From Nemertoderma westbladi (taxonomy: Eukaryota > Xenacoelomorpha > Nemertodermatida > Nemertodermatidae), in assembly GCA_032718475.1 (NCBI GenBank), contig JAUCBJ010006815.1, positions 1 to 23,971 on the forward strand: a stretch of DNA of 23,971 nucleotides. Direction: 5' to 3'. Positions within the stretch are counted from its first letter, which is position 1; each line of letters begins with the position of its first letter. The notes under the pieces were generated by a model. The model saw only the letters and a list, made by a program, of their open reading frames with translations. It had not been told where the DNA came from and ran no database searches. Made by a program: the position numbers and the translations under genes. Positions 1-9,290 of the stretch are shown here, in pieces.

Positions 1-790
1 GATAATCTGCCTTTTATAAGATGATAAGATTTAATACAAAACAAACCAAAAACATTAGCCGAAGCCAGTCCATGCGCGTCCAAATGACCCGTTTATAACA
101 CCGGGAGACTGGATTCGTGGGCTTAAATTTATTTGCGGTCAAGCCTACTGTATTATTCGATTGATTACTAATATATAATCTCTGACAAATATTATTCACT
201 TTCGGGAAATATTAGCAGTTCCTTTTAGGACGTGGCGCTCTACCTATGTAAACAGAGTTATGACTGATACTACACACAACGATATGGCTTAAATTTCAAG
301 CATAGGGCGCATTCTTTAGGAATGCTTTATTATCAGATCCAATCACTCTACAATTATCAGATCCAATCACTTTACAATCACGCGCGCTACCGGTAACGCA
401 CAACACTGCTCACTGATATGCCGACAGTTACTGACTTTGATCAGGTATAAAGAGATATGCACTGGACTCAGGTAGTGTCTGTCAAACAACATTAGATTCA
501 CTACAAACACAATAATAAAGTCGCAATTGTTGTACATAACCCTTCTCTCTAACCTGTAGTGTATCAAGGATATTGGGAAAATGCGGGTTGATTATTGATA
601 TTCTTCAACTAATAACATCCAATTATACTGATACAAAATTACAAACAGTAAAAGCAGTATGACGGTAGGTTAAGATATAATTAGATTGCATTGAATTAAG
701 ATCGATATAAAGTGATATGAATCGAGTTGATTTGATAATAGCTATGCTTTCTATAATTTAGCCTACTAATGTTCTTATAAAAAGGCAGAA
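1..790 (+). repeat. Dispersed repeat family A, copy 1 (left end outside window)
   Basis: This stretch is clearly related, with gaps, to 23204-23971 in the same orientation and, over its first ~240 bases, to the reverse complement of 15540-15833. Shared landmarks include AACATTAGCCGAAGCCAG (52), GGACGTGGCGCT (229) and AACATTAGATTCACT (488). By eye the two long copies share roughly 70 percent of bases. Copy 1 also has a short direct duplication (TTATCAGATCCAATCACT, twice in 328-375) that copy 2 lacks. A minus-strand frame (367-567) resembles the frame at 23537-23731, sharing VNLMLFDR, but it is short and uncertain. The class is unknown; it is a transposon fragment or an LTR-like sequence rather than a host gene. 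Confidence 0.7.
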
Positions 791-1590
791 AACATTTCGC
801 TATATCAAAACGGTCTTAAAACACTGATAATAAAGTCTTAAAATCATAAAAATCATAACAAAAAGTCCCGTGACTTTAGCTCTCTTATTTCCCAAGAATC
901 CCGTTCAACACATGTAATCAGCAGTGAGACAGGATAATTTCAGTTCAGTAGCTCGGGATTGGTCGAAATCAGAACTAACTCAACACAGGGCTATGGGTAA
1001 CTGGGGCAACCTTCCCAAGCCGGCTGTCCAATCGAACAGCTCAGATCCCTCCTAAAGGATTCCAACGCCTTGGAGGGGGGAACTGGTTAGCAAAGAAAAC
1101 AAATCAGTCACATCCCAGAAAAACCTTTACAGTAGGTTTCAGAGTATTTTAGCGTATGGGGGAAAAACTGGGTTGCGGGGCGAAGGGCCAGTTACATCCC
1201 ACAGAAGCTTTTACACACATGACTTTTAATACTATTTATAAAAAATCTAAAAATTAGCATAAATTTGCAGCCCCACCTAGCAGTGCAGAATTATTTTTAC
1301 AAAATTTCGCCTGATAGTTATGTTGCCCCATTTTTGATCTATCATATAAAAAAACTTTCATGTGATTAGATTCAAAACTGTAAAAGACTTAGGGTTTTAA
1401 GCGCAACCAAGTTATTTTTATTGTTAACTAGTATTAACTAATATTAAATGGCGAAAAAAAGATTTTTTCTAACCTATCATGTAGAATAGCATCTTAGGCA
1501 CCTATATGCCAAATTTTAGCCAAAACAAAACAATTTTGAAACGCTGAGAGTGATCAATCGAAGAGTTGTCCGAAAATGGTGTACCCCCCC
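791..1590. other. Intergenic stretch, no gene seen
   Basis: No reading frame of note and no recognisable RNA gene. The stretch holds AT-rich sequence, a GC-richer patch around 950-1200, and the presumed 3' flank of the minus-strand transporter gene. Two related short phrases, CAGTCACATCCCAGAAAAAC near 1106 and CAGTTACATCCCACAGAAGC near 1190, suggest a diverged local duplication. Confidence 0.6.
1417..1422 (-). terminator. Candidate AATAAA polyadenylation signal of the ABC transporter gene
   Basis: TTTATT on the plus strand reads AATAAA on the minus strand, about 170 bases past the transporter's stop codon. Position and motif suit a poly(A) signal. In AT-rich DNA the hexamer is common by chance, so this is only a candidate. 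Confidence 0.35.
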
Positions 1591-4500
1591 TTAATAGCTT
1601 GTTTTCTTAGCTGCCAAATATAGCAAACTGTTCTTCTTTTCTATTAAACTTTCTGGTGTGTCAAATTCCACTATATGTCCTTCACTCATCACTATTATTC
1701 TATCGCAGTTTATAATGGTATCTATCCGATGGGCTATTGTCATAACCGTTGCATTATCGAAATTCTTTGAGATGGCAGACTGTATGAGCTCATCTGTAAA
1801 CTGATCAATAGAAGAAGTTGCCTCATCAATTAGAACAACCCGATATTTTCTTAACATTGCTCTTGCTAAACAGAGCAATTGTCTCTCGCCAACACTAAGG
1901 TTAGCTCCACGGTTTTCAACATGAAAATTTAAGATATCAAATTGCCTCTCTTTGGGATTAAACGAACCATATTTATATTTAGAATCAATTCTCATTTCCA
2001 AGGAAGATTTCAATTGAACTCTTTCTAGAGCCCCTATGATCTCAATTGCAATAAACTCATTAGAAGGGTCTATGTTATATTGCACTGTGCCTTCAAATAG
2101 AACAGGATCTTGTGGAATAACTGCAATTGACTTCCGCAAGTCGTGCAAACCAATCTCAGTTATATCAACATCATCTATCATGATTAGTCCTTGAGGTTCA
2201 ACAAGACGAAGTAACACTGTAAATAATGATGATTTTCCAGCTCCAGTTCGCCCTACAATTCCTATTTTCTCAGAAGGTCTTGTTATAAAGTTTATTCCAT
2301 GCAGAACCTCATTATCCCCATAACTTAGCTTCACATTTTTGAAGGTAATAATTCCAAAATTTGGCCAGTTAGCTGGAATTGTAATTCCTGGAATATGGAA
2401 TGGAGCATCTTGGTCCAAAATATAGTAATCAAGAACTCGTTCAACAGATGTAAAATACATTTCCAACTGTGCTGTCACTATAATGAAATATGTGATAAAA
2501 TTGACCATTCCAAACACATATAACACAGCCACAAACAAAATATCTTTAGATACAAAACTACCCATGTACATAGAACTTAGTAAAACAAATAAGCTAAAAA
2601 TGGTAAAAAGAATTGATATACTCAAGGTAAGCAAAGTACTAAGACTATAAACCATGAACAATGACTCCGTATGATGATCTAGGTGAGCAAAAAAACGTTT
2701 TAAATATATTGTTTGGACATCAAATGCTTTTATAATTTCACGCCCTTCCATAGTATCAGATGCATGTTGATATATTGGATTTCTTGCTGATGCTTCAATA
2801 AACTTAACTTGCTTGAGAGTTTTCACAATATAAAATCGTATCACGGAAACTATGATTAACGCAGGGATAGCCAGCAATAAAGTCCACGGATTAGCTATTC
2901 CTGAAAGTAAAATTGCAAGTGTGCAACGACAGAAAATATTTACCATATCAACAACTAATTCTGGTAATATGTTATCCATTATTCCAATATCTTTAGAGAA
3001 TCGATTCAGTATTCCTCCTGCTGTATTCTGTTCAAAGAATCTCATTGGTGCATGCGAGACTCTTTTGAAAATTTCTCCATGTATTTTACCAGATGCACAT
3101 AGTATCACATAATATAACACAAGCATACTGAATGTGCTGCATACTAAATATGAAAAAACCAAATATGCATATCCAAGTACAATATCTCTCCATTGGCTCT
3201 TAATTATTACTTGATTTACAATATTATTATTAACATCAGCATAATTATTTATTTCATTATTATTAAATGATGTTTGCATAGCCCAAGTTATTAACCAATA
3301 ATCCGACAAGGACAAATATATGTATGTTAAAAACCCTGTTGATACTAATACTAGAAGACGTGGTACATTTAAACCAGATTTAATAAAAATTATAACCATT
3401 AAAAGTGATGATCTGATTGTTCTATTTTTGTCATCGGTATTATTGTCAATATTGGCCTTGAGATTATCATCATCATCCATAATTTCCCTTTCATAAGTTT
3501 GGGCAATTCCATTTTCTGTACAATTCAAAGTTTGTGAAAAATTGTTTCTGATTTGAGTTTCCAGAATTTTACCATAAAATGAAACTGTTTTGGCATTTTC
3601 AGGTATAATTTCCAGGAGGTGGGTGACCATGATAACAATTCCATTTGATTGACAATATTTTAAACAATTATCAACTAGGTTTTTTGCCACTCGTCTATCT
3701 ACAGCTGATAGAGGATCATCCATAAGGTATATATTTGCCCTGGAATATACTGCTCTTGCCAAGGATATACGAGCTTTTTGCCCACCAGATAATGATATCC
3801 CTTTCTCCCCAACCAAAGTCATATCACCATCTTTAAAGAGTGATAAATCCACAGATAAACAACTTAGTTTAATAACTTCATCATACCAATCTTCTTCAAA
3901 AAATTTCCCCAACAAGATATTTTCCCTTATTGTTCCAGAGAATATGAATGGTGTTTGAGATACATAGGCCAACTTTCCATTTATCTCAATTGATCCACTA
4001 TCAGGAGGCCACTCACCTAGTATTGCCTGCAATATGCTGGACTTTCCAGAACCTACTGGTCCTATAATGTATATTATGTCACCAACAATTGCTTTGAAAG
4101 ATATATTGTCAATGGAAGATGCATTGTTAAAAGACCATCTTCCTGAAATGTTTTCTACATTTACAAAAATATCGTTTGGGTCTGACATACTTCTAATTTT
4201 TCTTTTCCTTTTTAATTTCTCTTCATTAAAGAATATGTCATTGAAACCTATAAAGGAATCAATTCGTTTAAAAACACATTTAAGTTCACCCAATTCACGT
4301 AAAGCAATGCCAAATACAAGAACACATGTGATTATATTTGTCAATATAATATTGGAGCTCAGTACTGTGGTGATATTTAATTGAAACCCAAGCCCAGAAT
4401 ACAGAACATAGACACAAAATGTAACAACATTAACGTAAGAAAACATAATGGCAGAGTAAAATGAGTGGCAATACATGATTTTACAAATCTGTGAAAATTC

Positions 4501-5205
4501 TTGACTTCTGGCATTCTTTACGGCAGCTTCATATAATTCTTCCCAGCCAAACACTTTGATTGCTTTCATACCAACTAATATTTCATTTATCAGAGTTATT
4601 CTCCGATCAGTGAATGTTGCAGCTTTCTGTCGTACAATTGAAAATAACTTCGCAAATCCCAGACTCAATGGGAAGACTAGCATTACCAGCAACATGCCAA
4701 AAATACCAGACCATCCCAGATTGAAAAACATTAAAGGGAACACTAGAAAAACCGTAATTGGAGTTGAAATGAGACTATTTGACAGGGATGCAAATGCCTC
4801 AAATCTTCCAACATCAGAGGACAATAAGTTGGTAATTTGGCCAGTTGTTGTATTTTGAATATTGCACGAATTTATTGTCAATATTTTTCTATAGATAAGG
4901 GCACTGCATCCAATTTTAATTTTAGTCCCCAGCATGCTAGAATAGAAATTTGCATTTCTAAATGCGATTACTGATAAAAGAGAAGCTATTCCAATTATTA
5001 AGCAATCAATTAATGCTTTTTCTCTTGAAACAATATTATCCATTTCCAAATAGTGTTCAATAAATCGTTGTAGAAATAGTATTCTAACCAGCAGTGAAAC
5101 TTCATGAATAGTTCTTAAGATACAACAAATAAGGTATTCTTTCCAATGTATCATTATTAGCGCTTTGTAAATATTAAATTCTTCTTGTCTCGTTCCTCCT
5201 TCATT
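1591..5205 (-). CDS. ABCC4: ABCC4/MRP4-like multidrug-resistance ABC exporter, large 3' exon (N-terminus missing)
   Basis: A full-turnover ABCC exporter that would pump organic anions and drug conjugates across the plasma membrane using ATP. Numbering from the first in-frame Met (5154; 1,187 residues): TMD1 ~5-300 with the ABCC4-like stretch TTTGQITNLLSSDVGRF (102-118); NBD1 ~328-530 with Walker A GPVGSGKS (365-372), signature LSGGQ (455-459), Walker B IYLMDD (475-480), H512; an acidic linker (559-577); TMD2 ~585-910 with RFFEQNTAGGILNRFSKDIG (705-724); NBD2 ~936-1180 with Walker A GRTGAGKS (968-975), signature LSVGE (1086-1090), Walker B VVLIDE (1106-1111), H1142. NBD1 has Asp and NBD2 Glu after Walker B, the usual ABCC asymmetry. 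The family is ~1,300 residues, so ~100 N-terminal residues are absent. The frame stays open and family-like past Met1 to a splice acceptor at 5206, so the exon is called to 5205. There are no internal stops or introns. An extra ~20 residues lie before the NBD2 signature. Orthology to ABCC4 rather than another short ABCC is likely but not proven. Confidence 0.9.
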   Translation of the reverse strand, partial: NEGGTRQEEFNIYKALIMIHWKEYLICCILRTIHEVSLLVRILFLQRFIEHYLEMDNIVSREKALIDCLIIGIASLLSVIAFRNANFYSSMLGTKIKIGCSALIYRKILTINSCNIQNTTTGQITNLLSSDVGRFEAFASLSNSLISTPITVFLVFPLMFFNLGWSGIFGMLLVMLVFPLSLGFAKLFSIVRQKAATFTDRRITLINEILVGMKAIKVFGWEELYEAAVKNARSQEFSQICKIMYCHSFYSAIMFSYVNVVTFCVYVLYSGLGFQLNITTVLSSNIILTNIITCVLVFGIALRELGELKCVFKRIDSFIGFNDIFFNEEKLKRKRKIRSMSDPNDIFVNVENISGRWSFNNASSIDNISFKAIVGDIIYIIGPVGSGKSSILQAILGEWPPDSGSIEINGKLAYVSQTPFIFSGTIRENILLGKFFEEDWYDEVIKLSCLSVDLSLFKDGDMTLVGEKGISLSGGQKARISLARAVYSRANIYLMDDPLSAVDRRVAKNLVDNCLKYCQSNGIVIMVTHLLEIIPENAKTVSFYGKILETQIRNNFSQTLNCTENGIAQTYEREIMDDDDNLKANIDNNTDDKNRTIRSSLLMVIIFIKSGLNVPRLLVLVSTGFLTYIYLSLSDYWLITWAMQTSFNNNEINNYADVNNNIVNQVIIKSQWRDIVLGYAYLVFSYLVCSTFSMLVLYYVILCASGKIHGEIFKRVSHAPMRFFEQNTAGGILNRFSKDIGIMDNILPELVVDMVNIFCRCTLAILLSGIANPWTLLLAIPALIIVSVIRFYIVKTLKQVKFIEASARNPIYQHASDTMEGREIIKAFDVQTIYLKRFFAHLDHHTESLFMVYSLSTLLTLSISILFTIFSLFVLLSSMYMGSFVSKDILFVAVLYVFGMVNFITYFIIVTAQLEMYFTSVERVLDYYILDQDAPFHIPGITIPANWPNFGIITFKNVKLSYGDNEVLHGINFITRPSEKIGIVGRTGAGKSSLFTVLLRLVEPQGLIMIDDVDITEIGLHDLRKSIAVIPQDPVLFEGTVQYNIDPSNEFIAIEIIGALERVQLKSSLEMRIDSKYKYGSFNPKERQFDILNFHVENRGANLSVGERQLLCLARAMLRKYRVVLIDEATSSIDQFTDELIQSAISKNFDNATVMTIAHRIDTIINCDRIIVMSEGHIVEFDTPESLIEKKNSLLYLAAKKTSY

Positions 5206-5220
5206 CTGAAATATAATATA
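5206..5220 (-). other. Predicted 3' splice acceptor upstream of the ABCC exon
   Basis: On the minus strand the sequence reads TATATTATATTTCAG and then the open frame. The frame downstream of the AG is family-like up to the first Met at 5154; upstream, it runs into an in-frame TAG near 5256. A T-rich tract followed by CAG at the edge of homology is what an acceptor should look like. I found no convincing matching upstream exon (the conserved WWxNPL-type segment) on the minus strand up to 6.6 kb, so the intron is long or the first exon lies elsewhere. Confidence 0.6.
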
Positions 5221-5459
5221 TTTGTCATGGCTGATGGAGATTTGAATTTTGACCTAATTACCTTAATGGCTAATCTAACGATTGTTGAATTACATATAGA
5301 AATAAATTAATGTAAAGGTTGATAATCATCACTGGTGAAGTGTAAGTACAAAACTCCAAAACAAAAATTATTATTTTATTTATTAAGAAAATTTGAAAAC
5401 GGCGGAATTAAAGATTTCACTAAAAATGCTACTAGTCTCTCAATCTTTGTCCCAATTTC

Positions 5460-5698
5460 TTGAAACCAACTTTTTTGGACTCAGCATCGTCGATTCTACA
5501 AAAGTTATCTTATTAAGTTATTTTATAATTAGCCAAGTTTATTTTAATTAAATAATTAAATTAATTAATTATCATATTTTTAATTAAAATTGGCTAATTA
5601 TACAAAATGGTAATATTTATCAAAAATTCCATAAGATAACTTTTAAAGAGCTTGCAAAGCTCGTTCGAATGAGCCAAAAACGAAGAAATTGGTTTCAA
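5460..5698. repeat. AT-rich fold-back element (imperfect inverted repeat)
   Basis: The left arm contains TTGAAACCAA (5460), AAAAGTTATCTTA (~5508) and ATAATTAGCCAA. The right arm contains their reverse complements in mirror order: TTGGCTAATTAT (~5590), TAAGATAACTTTT (~5633) and TTGGTTTCAA (to 5698). The centre is almost pure A/T with TTAATTAA-type steps. This is a ~240-bp hairpin-forming, MITE-like sequence just upstream of the ABCC exon, with no coding capacity. I could not define a target-site duplication. Confidence 0.6.
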
Positions 5699-5862
5699 AA
5701 TGACGGAGGAGTAGTAATTTGAAAATGAAAAATGTCATTCTGAGAAAATGCCCTTCAAAGTTGAAACCTTCCCGCAACCTTCCTTTCATTACGTTCATTA
5801 CGGGGGTTTTCGGGGTCGCTGAGTTAATTTCCGATGTCAGTTTTAATGTTTGGTAGAATCTA

Positions 5863-5880
5863 GTCTGTCTGTCTGTCTGT
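5863..5880 (+). repeat. Short (GTCT)n microsatellite
   Basis: Four and a half perfect GTCT units, followed by the degenerate CATTCTGTCGGTC. The downstream phrase GATAACTCGAGAACT may be part of a dispersed repeat. Confidence 0.8.
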
Positions 5881-6312
5881 CATTCTGTCGGTCTTCTGTT
5901 TTTCTTACAATTTGACGGACATGCTGAAAAACAGTGATAACTCGAGAACTAAAAGAGGTCTCACTAAGCGGTTTTCAGATTTATAATCTCCATTAAATTC
6001 TGCTCTGGGTGAAATAAAGAAACAACAATTTGAAAATTTGACCTGATGGGAATATACCCCCCCCCTAACACTGGCAACTGGCTGGAGACTTTCTTCCAAG
6101 CCCGGCTTGAACAACTGTTAACAGGTTCGTCAAATTTGCTGCTCCCTGCTTAATAGCCTGTCATTGACCAGGATCAGGGGCTTCTTCTGGAATGCTTCAC
6201 TCTGATGGGTCAGACTATAGTGTTCCACCATGGAGAGGGATACCACTTGTGTGGCAATGCACACATAGACCGACTGCCTTATTAATAATCTTCTGCTGGC
6301 CTTAATGACTCC
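5881..6312. other. Non-coding stretch, no gene seen
   Basis: No supported gene. The short minus-strand frame at 5905-6114 has no recognisable motif and overlaps a C-run at 6058-6065. A minus-strand PWW near 6226 resembles part of the ABCC N-terminal signature, but the context around it does not fit and a stop follows within a few codons. Confidence 0.5.
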
Positions 6313-6315
6313 TTA

Positions 6316-6660
6316 GGCCCGTGCTCCACTAATAAGTCGTTTGTCTTAAGTCAAAATAAATAATGGAACACATTGGTTTCAATGGGAGCGTCTCCACTGG
6401 TATGCCATACGTCGGTTGTTACGACCCATGAGTCGAAAGTGATTATGTCCCATGTTCCATATTTTGACATGCGACTCATGAGTTATATCCGGCAAGAGGC
6501 CTCCTGTGATTGGTTACTTTGGGTGGCAGCAAGACAGAAAATATTGCGCAGAGAAAAAATGTGAGACGCGTCTTTTTTTAAAGAAACGACTACGGACTTA
6601 GAGAATATCTGAAAACGACTTAAGACATTCGACTCATTAGTTACAAGTGGAGCACGGACC
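6316..6660. mobile_element. MITE-like non-autonomous DNA transposon
   Basis: The left end GGCCCGTGCTCCACT and the inverted right end (GGTCCGTGCTCCACT on the minus strand) form terminal inverted repeats. They extend inward about 40 bases to GTCTTAAGTC (left) and its complement GACTTAAGAC (right, ~6618). A second internal inversion pairs CATGAGTCG (6427) with CGACTCATG (~6471). There is no transposase frame. TTA lies left of the start and a TTA occurs two bases beyond the right end, which would suit a PIF/Harbinger-type insertion, but the offset makes this weak. Size (345 bp), TIRs and lack of coding support a MITE. Confidence 0.6.
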
Positions 6661-6680
6661 TTTTAGTAGCAGACAAGAAG

Positions 6681-7685
6681 GCCGCCTGTATTGTTTTACC
6701 ACCTGTATTATTGTTTGACCGCCTGTATTGTTTTACCACCTGTATAAATGTTTTACCCAACTTTATTATTGTTTGACCGCCTGTATTATTGTTTTACCAC
6801 CTGTATTATTGTTTGACCGCCTGTATTGTTTTACCACATGTATAAATGTTTTACCCAACTTTATTATTGTTTGACCGCCTGTATTGTTTTACCACCTGTA
6901 TTATTGTTTGACCGCCTGTATTGTTTTACCACCTGTATTATTGTTTGACCGCCTGTATTGTTTTACCACCTGTATAAATGTTTTACCCAACTTTATTATT
7001 GTTTGACCGCCTGTATTATTGTTTTACCACCTGTATTATTGTTTGACCGCCTGTATTGTTTTACCACATGTATAAATGTTTTACCCAACTTTATTATTGT
7101 TTGACCGCCTGTATTGTTTTACCACCTGTATTAATGTTTTACCCAACTTTATTATTGTTTGACCGCCTGTATTATTGTTTTACCACCTGTATTATTGTTT
7201 GACCGCCTGTATTGTTTTACCACCTGTATTATTGTTTGACCGCCTGTATTGTTTTACCACCTGTATTACTGTTTGACCGCCTGTATTGTTTTACCACCTG
7301 TATTAATATGTATTACTCAACTCTATTATTGTTTTACCACCTGTATTAATGTATTACCCAACTCTATTATTGTTTTACCACCTGTATTATTGTTTGACCG
7401 CCTGTATTGTTTTACCACCTGTATAAATGTTTTACCCAACTTTATTATTGTTTGACCGCCTGTATTGTTTTACCACCTGTATTAATGTTTTACCCAACTC
7501 TATTATTGTTTGACCGCCTGTATTAGTGTTTGACCGCCTGTATTAATGTTTTACCCACCTGTATTACTGTTTGACCGCCTGTATTGTTTTACCACCTGTA
7601 TTATTGTTTGACCGCCTGTATTGTTTTACCACCTGTATTAATGTATTCACCCAACTCTATTATTGTTTGACCGCCTGTATTGTTC
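6681..7685 (+). repeat. 1-kb minisatellite with higher-order structure
   Basis: The array is built from ~17-21-base units of three types: TTGTTTTACCACCTGTA, TTATTGTTTGACCGCCTGTA and AATGTTTTACCCAACTTTA. They alternate in blocks. A block starting TGTATAAATG at 6741 recurs at 6971, including the variant ACCACATGT, giving a 230-bp offset duplication of about 160 bases. The units are too similar and too continuous for spacers, so this is not a CRISPR array. The Leu/Cys/Tyr-rich frames across it are by-products of the repeat. The array ends exactly where LINE-B coding sequence begins. Confidence 0.9.
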
Positions 7686-9290
7686 AAGTTCAGTTACAGT
7701 TCAAGAAGCGAACTGGAAAGCTATGGACTCATAGTGGACCCAGTGGTCACAAGTCCCAGATAGACCATATTCTGTTTCGTAGGAAATACAGGAGCTCTAT
7801 ACAAGACTGTAATGCATTTACACTTCGACCCTTCTCCAGTGATCACCGCCTTATTGTGGCCAAGGTAAGACTTAGTCTGCGTGCTAGCAGAACAAGAAAT
7901 CTGCCTTGCCGCGGCATGACTGGTCCTCTCTGTTGCAACAGCCAAGTGTGAGATCCAGCTTCACACTACAGCTGAGCAACAGGTATGAGGCTCTTGCCTC
8001 TGAGGCGGCAGATCACTGTGAGGGCTATACTGCCTTTACAGAAGCAGTTAAGTTAGCAGCTGCAGAAACAGTTCCTGTATACCCTCGAAACAGGAAAAGG
8101 ACCCCCTGGACTGACAACAAAATTCAGAAGTGCCGAAATGACCTTGATAAGGCGCAGAAAGAGTCCCGACTCAAACAGACTACAGCGGCCAAGAATGCAG
8201 TTAAGGCTGCATCTAGGTCCCTGAACAGGCAGTACTCTGTTAATCTACAGGAGCTAATAAACAAACAGGTTGATGCCATCAATGATGCTGACGACAGCAG
8301 GCAATCATCCCAGGCATGGAAATCGATCAATCTGCTTACTGGGCGGAAAAGCCAACCAACCACCAAGGTTAAGGCTGAATCACCAGCCGATCGTCTCAAT
8401 GGTTGGAAAGCCCACTTTGAAAAGCTCCTCAATAATGACAGGGTATTGCCTGATAACTTTATAGAAGTAAAAGTGTCTGAGTCTGTACTCCCAGATATTC
8501 CCATTGGCGATATCTCCTTTGCAGAAGTGAAGGCTGCTGCAAAGAGCATTAAGACCAATCGTGCGAGTGGAGTAGATGGTGTTCCCCCTGAGGTCTTTAA
8601 AATACCTGAGTGTTTAAAGCTCATCTATCCCATCATAGTAGACATGTACCGAACAACAAAAGTCCCACAAGAAATGAAAACAAATAAGTTGGTGCCAGTT
8701 CCCAAGAAGGGCAACCTAACACTCTATGGTTCTTTTCGGGGAATCTCATTGATCTCGATTGCTGCAAAGCTATACAATAGAATTCTATTAAATCGCATCA
8801 GGGATCCCATTGAGAGACTGCTCCGTGGAAATCAGAATGGGTTCCGTAAAGGTCGTGGGACCATGGAGCCCATTTTGGCACTTAGAAGGATAATTGAAGA
8901 GTTATCAAAAAAGAAAGACAGGCATCTATCTGGCTGTTATCTTTGTTGACTTCTTCAAGGCGTTTGATTCAGTCTCTCGCTCACGTATGTTCAGCATACT
9001 TTCATTATATGGGCTTTCTGATGAAATTATTGCAGCAATCAGATCAGTATACGATGGTTCGACAACATTTGTGTCTACTGTTGACGGTGACACAGAACCA
9101 TTTGAAGTGTTATGGGGCGTCCTCAAAGGAGACACACTTGCACTGTTCTTGTTCATTATTGTGGTTGACTATGTTCTACGCATGTCCTTAGATCATCATA
9201 ATGATGATGGGGTGATGATAACTCCACCTACTGGCTCCAGAAGTCGAGGAAATCCTGCCAAGTACCTAACTGATCTAGACTTTGCTACTA
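7686..9290 (+). mobile_element. LINE-B copy 1: APE-type non-LTR retrotransposon, truncated at both ends
   Basis: This copy carries the end of the endonuclease domain, the linker, and reverse transcriptase up to just before its catalytic aspartates. The 5' part of the endonuclease is replaced by the minisatellite. The 3' part is cut after the residues LDFA, where a second LINE-B copy in the opposite direction takes over. By domain order and C-terminal style (seen in the other copies) it belongs to an RTE-like or related APE clade; the exact clade needs a phylogeny. About 600 bases of RT are present in both this copy and the inverted one, with base differences, so they are separate copies. Confidence 0.9.
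7691..9287 (+). pseudogene. Endonuclease/reverse transcriptase of LINE-B copy 1, frameshifted
   Basis: Three reading frames carry one protein. First (7691-~7900): the C-terminal APE endonuclease with QIDHI and the conserved SSDH (7835-7846). Second (7906-~8930): from the segment HDWSSLL through RASGVDGVPPEVFK and NGFRKGRGT, i.e. RT motifs 1-2. Third (~8935-9287): FVDFFKAFDS (RT motif A, catalytic Asp), then GVLKGDTLA, ending at LDFA. The second shift is explained by a 4-base duplication: GCATCTATCTGG at 8922 where the other copies read GCATCTGG. The FADD box and everything after it are absent, so the protein could not reverse-transcribe. Confidence 0.88.

Noticed and set aside
2852-4858. Plus-strand frames opposite the ABC transporter
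   Set aside because: They are antisense shadows of a strongly conserved minus-strand protein and have no motifs.
6180-6260. ABCC N-terminal exon (minus-strand PWW near 6226)
   Set aside because: The neighbouring residues do not match the family, a stop follows within a few codons, and no donor site fits.
7249-7660. Cys/Leu/Tyr-rich repeat protein encoded by the minisatellite
   Set aside because: The frame follows from the repeat sequence, shifts as unit length changes, and only runs on into the LINE endonuclease by chance.
6681-7685. CRISPR-like repeat array
   Set aside because: There are no unique spacers: all sequence between the repeats is itself repeated, and the context is eukaryotic.
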